Positions 1 to 6,659 of a stretch of DNA of 12,897 nucleotides are shown here, piece by piece. Under the pieces are notes generated by a model. That model saw only the letters and a list, made by a program, of their open reading frames with translations, was not told the DNA's origin and made no database searches. This DNA comes from Bacillota bacterium (GTDB taxonomy: Bacteria; Bacillota; Clostridia; Oscillospirales; Acutalibacteraceae), in the NCBI GenBank assembly GCA_023412845.1, contig JAEZRH010000034.1:1-12897 (forward strand), in the 5' to 3' direction. How positions within the stretch are numbered: the stretch's first letter is position 1; the number at the start of each line of letters is the position of its first letter. A program made the translations under genes and the position numbers.

Positions 1-505
1 CCGCCGCGCCGAGCGCATAGCTTTTATCGACGACAGCCGTGCTGAAGGTGGAAGCGCCCATGTCGCCGAACGCCGCGATGACGAGCAGCGAGAACAGCCA
101 GCAGAAGATCAGAAACAGACGCTTGCCGGTTTTGCCGATGTACTGCTCGATGATGAGGCCGATGGATTTGCCTTCATTTTTCACGGACGCGTACAGCGAG
201 CCGAAATCCTGCACGGCGCCGAAGAAAACGCCGCCCACAAGGATCCACAGAAGGGCCGGCAGCCAGCCGAACATGGCCGCGATGATGGGCCCTGTGACGG
301 GGCCCGCGCCTGCGATGGTGGAAAACTGGTGCGCGAACACCACGGACTTCGGCGCGGGGACGTAATCCTGACCGTCCTCGCGGACCAGCGCCGGCGTTTT
401 CGCACCGGGGTCGATGCCCCACTTTTTCACCAGCCATCTGCCATACACCAGGTAGCCGCCGCCAAGCACGGCGATGGCGATAAGAACAATTGCAAGACCG
501 CTCAT
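1..505 (-). CDS. cstA: CstA-family (carbon starvation) transporter, N-terminal part, cut by window edge
   Basis: Reading the minus strand from ATG at 505 gives 168 codons open to the window edge. Residues 1-20 form a first membrane helix. They are followed by the family's signature region: DYVPAPKS near 47-54, then FAHQFSTIAGAGPVTGP near 57-73, then a helix running into GAVQDFGSL near 96-104. This is the conserved N-terminal block of CstA/BtsT-type proteins, inner-membrane permeases of about 500-700 residues linked in other bacteria to uptake of peptides or pyruvate. The start is supported by AGGAGGT nine bases upstream. The gene sits behind a T-box leader (566-859) whose specifier looks like ATC, so expression should rise when tRNA-Ile is uncharged. 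That suggests a nitrogen or amino-acid supply role, which is inference. The family call is firm; the substrate is unknown. Confidence 0.9.
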   Translation of the reverse strand, partial: MSGLAIVLIAIAVLGGGYLVYGRWLVKKWGIDPGAKTPALVREDGQDYVPAPKSVVFAHQFSTIAGAGPVTGPIIAAMFGWLPALLWILVGGVFFGAVQDFGSLYASVKNEGKSIGLIIEQYIGKTGKRLFLIFCWLFSLLVIAAFGDMGASTFSTAVVDKSYALGAA

Positions 506-565
506 AATACAAGTACCTCCTCAGGAACGTAATCCCGGAAAACCGCAGTTCGCACCGTTCGGCAA

Positions 566-604
566 CAAAAAAGCCTTCGTCTCTGATATCAGAGACGAAG
601 GCTT
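566..604 (-). terminator. T-box-controlled intrinsic terminator before the cstA-like gene
   Basis: A perfect inverted repeat spans 571-604 (AAGCCTTCGTCTCTGAT and its complement). On the minus strand it is followed by six T residues (572-567). Its 5' arm directly adjoins the T-box sequence, as expected for competition between terminator and antiterminator. Confidence 0.9.
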
Positions 605-859
605 AACTCCGCGTTACCACTCTGCTTGCCGCCATCCGGCAGCCTGCTCAACCACATCGGGAAAACACCGCACCCAATGCGACCATCATTTAACGGAATG
701 GACCCGGCCGGACTTACTGACACTTCCGTGCGTTCTGCCCGACTGCTCGCGGGCGATTCCGTTTCGGTGCCCTCTGCCGCTTCCCACCCCCTGCGGCTCT
801 CTGTGAAAGGAACATCCGGAACGTTTTATCCCGGTCAGCGCATTGCGATATTTCGTTTG
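566..859 (-). ncRNA. T-box riboswitch leader (probable Ile specifier) of the cstA-like gene
   Basis: On the minus strand the leader shows the ordered parts of a T-box. There is a Stem I with the AGAGAG bulge and a GGTGGGAAGCGGC distal loop. The specifier side reads GGA-ATC-GCCC followed by GAGC of the basal kink-turn; ATC lies at 757-755. A Stem III hairpin TGCCG-GATGG-CGGCA is followed by the T-box proper GAGTGGTAACGCGGAG (about 624-607). The UGGU bulge predicts a tRNA with discriminator A. The leader ends in a perfect palindromic terminator (571-604). The ATC assignment rests on alignment with the neighbouring ilvB leader and on the specifier being followed by a purine; the loop is one base shorter here, so CGC (Arg) is a less likely alternative. 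Confidence 0.88.
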
Positions 860-865
860 ACAGTT

Positions 866-894
866 ATATTAACACTGTGCTGTGATGAAGTCAA
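866..894 (-). promoter_or_regulatory. Sigma-A promoter of the T-box/cstA transcript
   Basis: The minus strand has TTGACT (894-889), a 17-base spacer and TAATAT (871-866). This places the transcript start near 859, just ahead of T-box Stem I. Confidence 0.8.
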
Positions 895-927
895 TAGCCT
901 TTTGCATATTTTTTTATTTTCATGCAG

Positions 928-963
928 TTTCTGACCCGGTCCTCCGGGGTCAGAAATTTTTTT
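928..963 (+). terminator. Terminator-like hairpin between the two divergent promoters
   Basis: TTTCTGACCC (928-937) pairs with GGGTCAGAAA (947-956), and a run of seven T follows on plus. It lies between the two -35 boxes, where no plus-strand gene ends. It could stop antisense transcription from the left or insulate the ilvB promoter. The structure is clear; the role is inferred. Confidence 0.55.
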
Positions 964-971
964 CTTCAGGC

Positions 972-1000
972 TTGACAGAACGCAAAAAAAAGAATATCCT
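972..1000 (+). promoter_or_regulatory. Sigma-A promoter of the ilvB T-box transcript
   Basis: TTGACA (972-977), a 17-base A-rich spacer and TATCCT (995-1000; four of six consensus bases). The start would be near 1007, immediately before the T-box leader. Confidence 0.7.
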
Positions 1001-1006
1001 GTATAG

Positions 1007-1290
1007 CAACACAATACCAAATGCAGTGAGAGGGAACGATTGCGGGAGCTTTCCGCTTTTCAGAGAGCCGTCGGCCGGTGTGAGGCGGCGCGGAACCCGC
1101 AGGAGATCGCCCTTGAGCAGGCGGCTGAACGCGGCGCGAGTCCGCTGGTAGGCCAGCCCGGCCGTCCCGCCGTTAACCGGGAAGCGCATTGCACGATGCG
1201 CAAAAAGATGCCGCAGAGCAGCGGCAAGTAGAGTGGTACCGCGAAGCTGACAGCTTTCGCCTCTATCGAAGAGGCGGAAGCTGTTTTTTT
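1007..1290 (+). ncRNA. T-box riboswitch leader of ilvB (Ile specifier)
   Basis: The ordered T-box parts are visible. A basal kink-turn (GTGAGAGGG paired with CCCTTGAGC) comes first, then the Stem I helix TGCGGG/CCCGCA, the AGAGAG bulge (1062-1067) and the GGTGTGAGGCGGC distal loop. The specifier loop GGAG-ATC-G has ATC at 1106-1108. The T-box GTAGAGTGGTACCGCG lies at 1229-1243, with a UGGU bulge, followed by a terminator. ATC means isoleucine, which fits the genes downstream: uncharged tRNA-Ile would allow readthrough into acetolactate synthase. Confidence 0.93.
1250..1290 (+). terminator. T-box-controlled intrinsic terminator before ilvB
   Basis: ACAGCTT-CGCCTCT pairs with AGAGGCG-AAGCTGT around an ATCGA loop, and an eight-T run ends at 1290. 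The 5' arm overlaps the sequence just after the T-box. Confidence 0.88.
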
Positions 1291-1313
1291 ATTTTCTGAA
1301 GGGGGGAACCAAC

Positions 1314-2981
1314 ATGCTTCTGACGGGAGCGCAGATCGTAATGGAATGTTTGCTGGAGCAGGGGGCCGACACGGTGTTCGGCTATCCGGGCGGTGCGGTG
1401 CTGAACCTGTACGACGCGCTGTACGAGTATCGGGACAGGATCCGCCATATCCGCACCTCGCACGAGCAGGCGGCGGCGCACGCGGCGGACGGATATGCGC
1501 GTGCGTCCGGCAGAACCGGCGTCTGCATCGCGCCCTCCGGCCCCCGCGCGACGAATCTCGTGCCCGGAATCGCCACGGCCGATATGGATTCGATCCCCAT
1601 GGTGGCCATCACCGGCAACGTAAACCGCGACCTCCTGGGCCTTGACAGCTTTCAGGAGGTCGACATCACCGGCATCACCATGCCGGTGACGAAGCATAAC
1701 TATCTCGTCAAGCACGTGGAGCGCCTGGCGGATACGCTGCGCAGCGCATTCCGCATTGCGAATTCCGGTCGCAAGGGGCCGGTGCTGGTCGATATCCCGA
1801 AAGACGTGACCGCGCAGAAGACGGAGTTCACGCCGCAGAGGCCGCTTGCGCTCACGCCGCCGGCCTTCCCGACGGAACAGCGCTTTGCCGAGGCGGCCGC
1901 CATCCTGAAAGAGAGCAGGAAGCCTTTCTTGTACTGCGGCGGCGGCATCGTCTCCGCGGAGGCATTTGAAGAAGTCAAGCAGTTCGCGGAAACGCTCGAC
2001 GCGCCCGTGGCCTGCTCCCTGATGTGCCAGGGCGGATTCGACCAGCGCGATCCGCGTTACCTGGGCATGCTAGGCATGCACGGTACGAAGGCGTCGGCCG
2101 AGGCGATCAGAAACTGCGATCTGTTCGTCGCGGCGGGCACGCGCTTTTCCGACCGGGTGCTCTGTAACGCGGGGCTGTTCGCCCGCAACTGCCGCATCCT
2201 GCAGATCGACATCGACACCGCGGAATTCGGGAAGAACATCGACGTCGCGCTGAAAATGGAGGGCGACCTGAAGGCGGTTCTTACACGCCTGAACGAGCTG
2301 CTGCCGAAGCGGGACCATCCGGACTGGATGGCGCGGGCGCATGGCTGGAAGCGCGATTTTCCGCTGAAACAGACCGGCGCTCCGGACGAAGTGCTGCCGC
2401 AGGACGTGCTGGAGACGCTTTGCCGCCTTACGGACGGCGAGGCGGTCATTACGACGGAAGTCGGCCAGCACCAAATGTGGGCCGCGCAGTTCTACACGTT
2501 CCGCAGACCGCGAAGCTTCATTTCGTCCGGCGGGCTCGGGACCATGGGGTTCGGCCTTGGCGCGGCGATCGGCGCGCAGCTTGCCTGCCCGGAGAAGCAG
2601 GTCGTGAACGTCGCGGGCGACGGCAGCTTCCATATGAACTGCGCGGAGCTTTCGACGCTGTCGCGGTATAAAGTCCCGGTCGTCGAGCTGATCTTCGACA
2701 ACCGCACGCTCGGCATGGTGCGCCAGTGGCAGAAGCTGTTCTACGACGGCCGCTTTTCGCAGACGGACGTCGATGGGAATACGGATTATGCCATGCTGGC
2801 GGGTGCGTTCGGCGTGAAGGCGATGAAGATCGAAAAGAAAGCCGACATCGAGCCGGTGCTGCGGGAAGCGCTTGCGCTGCACGGGCCGGTGCTCGTCGAC
2901 TGCCGCATCGGCAAGGACGTGAACGTACTGCCCATGGTCCCGGCGGGCGCGTCCGTCGAAGACCCGATTCTGGAAATGTGA
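1314..2981 (+). CDS. ilvB: Acetolactate synthase large (catalytic) subunit
   Basis: The 555-residue product is the TPP/FAD enzyme that condenses pyruvate with 2-oxobutyrate or pyruvate, the first common step to Ile, Val and Leu. The N-terminal TPP domain has FGYPGGAVLNLYDAL near 22-36 and the catalytic glutamate in SHEQAAAHA (Glu51). The middle domain spans roughly 190-325. The C-terminal TPP-binding motif starts at GDGSFHMN (435-442) and ends at FDN (461-463), followed by the typical LGMVRQWQ. Length is normal for the family. The start at 1314 follows AAGGGGGG and comes just after the T-box terminator. A family oddity is SGPR-ATN at 75-81, where SGPG-ATN is usual, and ADMDS where AYMDS is common. 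It is cotranscribed with ilvN; no ilvC or ilvD is present in the window. Confidence 0.97.
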   Translation: MLLTGAQIVMECLLEQGADTVFGYPGGAVLNLYDALYEYRDRIRHIRTSHEQAAAHAADGYARASGRTGVCIAPSGPRATNLVPGIATADMDSIPMVAITGNVNRDLLGLDSFQEVDITGITMPVTKHNYLVKHVERLADTLRSAFRIANSGRKGPVLVDIPKDVTAQKTEFTPQRPLALTPPAFPTEQRFAEAAAILKESRKPFLYCGGGIVSAEAFEEVKQFAETLDAPVACSLMCQGGFDQRDPRYLGMLGMHGTKASAEAIRNCDLFVAAGTRFSDRVLCNAGLFARNCRILQIDIDTAEFGKNIDVALKMEGDLKAVLTRLNELLPKRDHPDWMARAHGWKRDFPLKQTGAPDEVLPQDVLETLCRLTDGEAVITTEVGQHQMWAAQFYTFRRPRSFISSGGLGTMGFGLGAAIGAQLACPEKQVVNVAGDGSFHMNCAELSTLSRYKVPVVELIFDNRTLGMVRQWQKLFYDGRFSQTDVDGNTDYAMLAGAFGVKAMKIEKKADIEPVLREALALHGPVLVDCRIGKDVNVLPMVPAGASVEDPILEM

Positions 2982-3070
2982 GCAGGCTGAGCCTGCACTT
3001 TCGGCCCGCCGTGTGGAATGGCGAAAAACCCGGGCCGGCCCCAGCGGGAAAGCATAGGGAATCTCCCGTC
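2982..3070 (+). repeat. 3'-UTR repeat element, copy D (after ilvB)
   Basis: This copy starts one base after the ilvB stop with a six-pair hairpin, GCAGGC-TGA-GCCTGC (2982-2996); its loop is a second in-frame TGA. Arm one is CCCGCC (3005-3010) and arm two is AGCGGG (3043-3048), giving five pairs, with starts 38 nt apart. The interior ATGGCGAAAAA is identical to copy F. A GGGA-ATC-TCCC hairpin follows at 3057-3067. There is no T run, so it does not look like a terminator; ilvB and ilvN should stay cotranscribed. Confidence 0.55.
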
Positions 3071-3125
3071 TTGGCAATCGGCGGTTCCGTTGAAAATCTA
3101 TTTTATTCAAAGGGGGAACGGTTTT

Positions 3126-3617
3126 ATGCAGGAGGCAAATGAGAAGGAATACGTCCTTTCGGTGCTGGCGCGCAACAATCCCGGCGTGCTGCTGCGTATT
3201 TCGGGCCTGTTCAGCCGCCGGTGCTACAACATCCTCAGCATTGTCGCGGCGCAGACGGAGAACACCGAATACTCGCGCATCCTCATCGTCGTTTCGGGCG
3301 ACGACCGCATCGTGCGGCAGGTCGACAAGCAGCTCTGCAAGCTGGAGGACATCGAGGAGGTCAGCGTGCTCGACCGCGAAAAGGCGGTGGTACGCGAGCA
3401 TCTGCTCCTCAAAGTGGAGCGTACCCTCAAGAACAGCGAGCATCTGGTGCGGATCGCCGATGTTTTCCACGCGAACATCCTGAACGCGGCGTCCGACTCC
3501 ATGATTGTGGAGCTGACGGGCGACGCGCAGACGATCAACTCCTTTATTGAGCTTTACAATCCGTATCATGTGCTGAAGATATTACGGACCGGCTCCATGG
3601 CCATGGCGGTGGACTGA
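3126..3617 (+). CDS. ilvN: Acetolactate synthase small (regulatory) subunit
   Basis: The 163-residue product activates IlvB and confers feedback inhibition by branched-chain amino acids. The N-terminal ACT domain spans about 8-82, with the typical YVLSVLARNNPGVLLRISGLF opening, then RRCYNILSI. The second domain runs from about 85, with REHLLLKV and, near the end, GSMAMAVD. The start at 3126 is chosen because AAAGGGGGAACG lies just upstream and the length then matches the family (about 160). An earlier in-frame ATG at 3018 would add 36 residues encoded by the repeat element after ilvB, with no family match. The stop codon TGA sits in the three-base loop of a hairpin that begins the next repeat copy. 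It is probably translated from the ilvB transcript. Confidence 0.95.
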   Translation: MQEANEKEYVLSVLARNNPGVLLRISGLFSRRCYNILSIVAAQTENTEYSRILIVVSGDDRIVRQVDKQLCKLEDIEEVSVLDREKAVVREHLLLKVERTLKNSEHLVRIADVFHANILNAASDSMIVELTGDAQTINSFIELYNPYHVLKILRTGSMAMAVD

Positions 3618-3696
3618 GTCCGCCGGCAAGCCCCGCCGTACGGCCCGCAGAGAACCGTCAGCCGGTTTCGGCGGGAGTGTCAGTGGAAACTCCGCG
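3611..3696 (+). repeat. 3'-UTR repeat element, copy E (over the ilvN stop)
   Basis: The hairpin GGAC-TGA-GTCC (3611-3621) holds the ilvN stop codon in its loop. Arm one is CCCGCC (3632-3637) and arm two is GGCGGG (3670-3675), six perfect pairs with starts 38 nt apart. An internal AACCG/CGGTT pairing (3653-3667) is also present. The first arm's context, GGCAAGCCCCGCCG, nearly matches copy F. There is no T run. The remaining 56 bases before ilvA hold only its ribosome-binding site as far as I can see. Confidence 0.6.
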
Positions 3697-3752
3697 TCGG
3701 CGGCGCGCGCTTTCGGGTCATTCATAACAACAAAAAACAGGAGGAAACGGCC

Positions 3753-4949
3753 ATGACGCTCGATAAAATCTACCAGGCGGCTTTCACATTAAGGGAGGTG
3801 GCGAGGGAAACGGATCTCATCCACGCCCCCAAGCTCAACCCGGAAAGCGAAATCTACCTGAAGGCGGAAAATCTGCAGATCACCGGCTCGTTCAAGGTGC
3901 GCGGAGCGTACAACAAGATCAGCCGCCTGACCGCCGAGGAAAAGAAGCGGGGCGTCGTCGCCTGTTCCGCGGGCAACCACGCGCAGGGAGTCGCGCTCGC
4001 CGCCGCGAGAAGCGGCATCTCCGCGCTCATCTGCATCCCGGACTGCGCGCCCATTTCCAAGATCGAGGCGACGAAAAGCTACGGCGCGGAAGTGAAGCTG
4101 GTCAAAGGAGTCTACGACGACGCGTTCCGCGAGGCCTGCCGCCTGCAGGAAGAAACCGGCCGCGTGCTCATCCACCCGTTCGACGACGAGGACGTGATTG
4201 CCGGGCAGGGGACCATCGGCCTTGAAGTTTTGCAGCAATTGCCCGAAGCGGACGCCGTGTTCGTCCCCGTGGGGGGCGGCGGGCTGGCCTCCGGCGTCGC
4301 GTTCGCGGTCAAATCCCTGCGGCCGCAGTGCAAAGTCTACGGCGTGCAGGCCGCAGGCGCGCCCAGCATGGCGAAGGCGCTGGAAGACAAAAAAATAGAA
4401 ACGCTGAGCGGCGTTTCCACCTTTGCCGACGGCATCGCCGTCAAATGTCCGGGCAAGCTGACTTACGAGCTGTGCGGCAAATATCTCGACGGCGTCGTGA
4501 CCGTGACGGACGACGAGATCGCGACGGCCATCCTCGCGCTGATCGAGCAGCACAAAATGATCGCCGAGGGCGCGGGAGCGGTTTCCGTGGCGGCCGCCAT
4601 GTTCAATAAGGCGGACGTAAAGGGCAAAAAAACGGTCTGCATCGTTTCCGGCGGCAACATCGACGTGACCATCCTGTCGCGCGTCATCAGCCGGGGTCTG
4701 ATCAAGGAAGGCCGCCAGGGCCGCCTGACCGTCGAGCTGACCGACAAGCCCGGCGAGCTGAAAGAGGTCTCCGCCCTCATCGCGGACCTCGGCGGCAACG
4801 TCATCAGCGTGCGGCACGACCGCAGCGGCGAAGAGACGGACATTACCGCCTGCACGCTCTCCATCGGCGTGGAGACACGCAACCGCGCGCACCTAAACCA
4901 GATCCGCGACGCCATCGTGCGCGCGGGGTACCATATTCTCGGCAACTGA
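3753..4949 (+). CDS. ilvA: Threonine ammonia-lyase (threonine deaminase) with C-terminal ACT domain
   Basis: The 398-residue PLP enzyme converts threonine to 2-oxobutyrate and ammonia, the committed step to isoleucine. The PLP lysine is Lys48 in GSFKVRGAYNK; SAGNHAQGVA follows as the substrate/PLP loop, and the glycine-rich phosphate-binding loop is VGGGGLASG. IVSGGNID closes the catalytic domain near 310. Residues about 325-398 form one ACT domain (RLTVELTDKPGEL), as in the roughly 400-residue Clostridia/TdcB-like form rather than the 514-residue E. coli IlvA. AGGAGG lies eight bases before the ATG. It follows ilvN by 135 bases with no terminator seen, so it is probably in the Ile T-box operon. 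The ACT domain suggests effector control, but which effector cannot be read from sequence. Confidence 0.95.
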   Translation: MTLDKIYQAAFTLREVARETDLIHAPKLNPESEIYLKAENLQITGSFKVRGAYNKISRLTAEEKKRGVVACSAGNHAQGVALAAARSGISALICIPDCAPISKIEATKSYGAEVKLVKGVYDDAFREACRLQEETGRVLIHPFDDEDVIAGQGTIGLEVLQQLPEADAVFVPVGGGGLASGVAFAVKSLRPQCKVYGVQAAGAPSMAKALEDKKIETLSGVSTFADGIAVKCPGKLTYELCGKYLDGVVTVTDDEIATAILALIEQHKMIAEGAGAVSVAAAMFNKADVKGKKTVCIVSGGNIDVTILSRVISRGLIKEGRQGRLTVELTDKPGELKEVSALIADLGGNVISVRHDRSGEETDITACTLSIGVETRNRAHLNQIRDAIVRAGYHILGN

Positions 4950-4958
4950 CATTCCGGC

Positions 4959-4987
4959 TTGAAACCTCCGCCGCGCGGGTGTATAAT
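4959..4987 (+). promoter_or_regulatory. Strong sigma-A promoter of ridA
   Basis: TTGAAA (4959-4964), a 17-base spacer and a perfect TATAAT (4982-4987), nine bases after the ilvA stop. It gives ridA expression independent of the T-box operon. Confidence 0.85.
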
Positions 4988-5040
4988 AGTAAAAATATAT
5001 GAATGATATAAACTTGATTTGTACGGAAGGAAGTCTTTTT

Positions 5041-5418
5041 ATGGCAGAAACAGTCGCAACCAGCAATGCGCCGTCGGCCATCGGGCCGTATTCCCAGGCG
5101 ATCAAAGCGGGAAATACCGTCTATCTGAGCGGGCAGATCGCCATTGTGCCATCTACCGGGGAGCTTGCCGCGGGCGGCGTCGAAGCACAGACCGAGCAGG
5201 TCCTGAAGAACATCGGCGCCATTTTGAAGGCGGCGGGCGCGGATTACGCCGACGTGGTGAAAACCACGTGTTTTCTCGCGGATATCGGCGACTTCGCGGT
5301 GTTCAATTCGATCTACGGAAAATATTTCACCGGCAAGCCCGCGCGTTCCTGCGTGGCGGTCAAGGCCCTGCCGAAAGGCGCGCTGGTCGAGGTGGAGGCC
5401 GTCGCCGTCAAAGGCTGA
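5041..5418 (+). CDS. ridA: RidA family enamine/imine deaminase
   Basis: The 125-residue product is of the YjgF/YER057c/UK114 family, which hydrolyses reactive 2-aminoacrylate and 2-aminocrotonate released by PLP dehydratases such as IlvA. The family signatures are NAPSAIGPYSQA at the N-terminus, VYLSGQI, KTTCFLADIGDFAVFN, and PARSCVAV with the conserved Arg that binds the substrate carboxylate, then LPKGALVEVEAVA. Length is typical. The start at 5041 is preferred because AAGGAAG precedes it at proper spacing and the protein then starts like known members; an in-frame ATG at 4999 would add 14 residues lying within the expected 5' leader, only 12 bases past the -10 box. It is placed next to ilvA but driven by its own promoter, which fits a housekeeping clean-up role. 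Confidence 0.96.
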   Translation: MAETVATSNAPSAIGPYSQAIKAGNTVYLSGQIAIVPSTGELAAGGVEAQTEQVLKNIGAILKAAGADYADVVKTTCFLADIGDFAVFNSIYGKYFTGKPARSCVAVKALPKGALVEVEAVAVKG

Positions 5419-5423
5419 GCGGC

Positions 5424-5513
5424 GGCGCGTTGCCTGCGCGGCACGGCCGGGCGTGTAGCCCGGAGGAAACCGAAGATCCTTTTTGCCCGGACAGCTTCAG
5501 GAACCGCTCCCGC
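5424..5513 (+). repeat. 3'-UTR repeat element, copy A (after ridA)
   Basis: The hairpin GGCG-CGT-TGCC (5424-5434; last pair G-U) starts six bases after the ridA stop. Arm one is CCGGGC (5447-5452) and arm two is GCCCGG (5485-5490), starts 38 nt apart. It shares GGCCGGGCGTG, TGCCCGGACAGC and GCTCCCGC with copy B in the same order. Beyond it, 5514-5574 holds further hairpins (GGGAA-GGGCG-TTCCC; GCGGCGG-GAAA-CC-GT-GCCGC with a GNRA loop) and then the 3' end of copy F on the other strand. Confidence 0.75.
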
Positions 5514-5574
5514 AGACAAGGGCGTTTAGGCTGCGGGGAAGGGCGTTCCCGAGGCAAGGCGGCGGGAAACCGTG

Positions 5575-5661
5575 CCGCTGAGAGCCAAAGTTGCGCCCCG
5601 CCGAAGAGGGTCTATTTTTTTCGCCATAATGACCGGCGGGGCTTGGCCGCGGCGACACGCC
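5575..5661 (-). repeat. 3'-UTR repeat element, copy F (over the end of the PF06541-type gene)
   Basis: On minus, the hairpin GGCG-TGT-CGCC (5661-5651) and the next seven bases are identical to copy B. Arm one CCCGCC (5640-5635) pairs with GGCGGG (5602-5597), starts 38 nt apart; the pairing extends to nine bases (GCCCCGCCG/CGGCGGGGC). The element covers the last 16 codons and stop of the upstream gene. Its 3' end faces copy A, so the two are convergent. The 3' third matches the family only loosely. Confidence 0.6.
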
Positions 5662-6622
5662 GGCGCATGCGCAGGAGCGAGTCGTTGCTGCGCAGCGACC
5701 TCATGGTCGGGAACGCGCGGATGATGCGGCGCTGCGCCATGCGGAACCCGGACTCGAGGCGTTCGCGGTTCTCATACAGGGCGAGCAGCCCCGGAAGCGA
5801 GGAATCATCCAACTTTTCCGCAATGGAGTTTTGCAGGGCGTCCCGCCTTTCCGCGAGGGCGTCCTTTTTCTCCGCGAGGGCGCCGATGGTATCGGCGGCG
5901 ACGCTGCGGGCGCGCTCGGTCAGTTCGTCGGCGATGGGCGCAAAAGCCTCCTTCTTTTCCGCAAGCGCGCCGAAAGTCTCGTCGGCAACGGCTTTCGCGC
6001 GTCCGGTCAGGCTGTCGGCGATCGGCGCGATGGGCTGCATCGTCCGTTCCGCGGCTGCCCGCGCCTTCTCCGAAATTTCATCGAGCACCTGCTGCAGCTC
6101 CGCCAGCCTGCCGTTCAGTCGGACGAGGGTGTTGACCGTGAACACCGTGTCAAGAAGAAAGTAGGCAAGGAGCACGCAGCCGGCGACCGCCTGCAGAAGG
6201 GGCGGAATAAGGCCGATCAGCAACAGCAGCGCCGGCTGCAGCACGCGCAGGGTCAGCACGCCGCCGAGGCCGAACGCAAGGGCGTTGCCGAGACAGACGC
6301 GCCCCTGCAGGTTGCACCGGCGGGTCGAATAATCCCAGTATTTTGCGTGGAACAGCGTTTCCAGCGCGAAACCGGTCAGGTATTCCAGCGCGCTGGTCAG
6401 TACCACCGCCGACAGGAAAAGCACAGGGAGGTTGTCCTGCACCGGCCCAAGCGCAGCGGAAATCAGCAGCGCGCCGAACCCGTAGATCGGGCAGAACGGC
6501 CCGCTCAGAAAGCCGCGGTTGACGAATTTTCCAGCGGCGACGGAACAGAGCAGCGTTTCCGCGGTCCATCCGATCATGCTGTATGCTGTGAAAAGCAGAA
6601 GCGTAGCCCAGAACGAATCCAT
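5612..6622 (-). CDS. PF06541-type (ABC_trans_CmpB) membrane protein with long C-terminal helical tail
   Basis: The start is at 6622 (MDSFWATLL), with AGGGG and AAGG upstream, giving 336 residues; an ATG at 6682 would overlap the promoter. About five hydrophobic segments cover residues 1-165. The signature FLSGPFCPIYGFGAL follows the first helix, and ALEYLTGFALETLFHAKYWDYS leads to NLQGRVCLGNALAFG, as in the family formerly called putative ABC transporter permease. Its function is not established. Residues about 170-265 are predicted long amphipathic helix, and 200-228 and 229-257 form a tandem 29-residue duplication, 20 of 29 positions identical (PIADxLTxRA then GALAEKK in both). The last 16 codons lie in repeat copy F and end in a basic tail. 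It has its own promoter with a palindrome over the -10. Confidence 0.75.
   Translation of the reverse strand: MDSFWATLLLFTAYSMIGWTAETLLCSVAAGKFVNRGFLSGPFCPIYGFGALLISAALGPVQDNLPVLFLSAVVLTSALEYLTGFALETLFHAKYWDYSTRRCNLQGRVCLGNALAFGLGGVLTLRVLQPALLLLIGLIPPLLQAVAGCVLLAYFLLDTVFTVNTLVRLNGRLAELQQVLDEISEKARAAAERTMQPIAPIADSLTGRAKAVADETFGALAEKKEAFAPIADELTERARSVAADTIGALAEKKDALAERRDALQNSIAEKLDDSSLPGLLALYENRERLESGFRMAQRRIIRAFPTMRSLRSNDSLLRMRRRVAAAKPRRSLWRKK
5852..6025 (-). repeat. Tandem 87-bp coding duplication in the PF06541-type gene
   Basis: Unit one is 6025-5939 and unit two is 5938-5852 on minus. Each codes for 29 residues starting PIAD and containing GALAEKK. The proteins match at 20 of 29 positions, so the duplication is old or under selection for the helical repeat. 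Confidence 0.7.
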
Positions 6623-6640
6623 ATCCTTTTCCCCTATGTA

Positions 6641-6659
6641 TAAACTTAGGTTAAGTTTA
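6641..6659. promoter_or_regulatory. Palindromic operator-like site over the -10 box
   Basis: TAAACTTA-GGT-TAAGTTTA is a perfect 8+3+8 inverted repeat. Its outer half is the -10 element TAAACT of the PF06541-type gene, so a dimeric repressor binding here would block transcription. The regulator is not encoded in the window. Confidence 0.6.

Noticed and set aside
3018..3125. Upstream ATG adding 36 residues to IlvN
   Set aside because: The extension is encoded by repeat copy D and a poor leader; ATG 3126 has a good ribosome-binding site and gives the usual family length.
2070..3569. 499-residue open frame on minus across ilvB and ilvN
   Set aside because: It is antisense to two certain genes, Arg/His/Asp-rich, lacks recognisable domains or a ribosome-binding site, and is typical of shadow frames in high-GC DNA.
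5555..5585. GAAA-capped hairpin with a 3' GT bulge resembling group II intron domain V
   Set aside because: The upper stem has only two pairs and no intron-encoded protein, other domains or intron boundaries are seen.
5565..5590. CTGAGAGCC after ridA resembling part of a TPP riboswitch
   Set aside because: The other conserved TPP blocks are missing and no thiamine gene follows; similarity is a few bases only.
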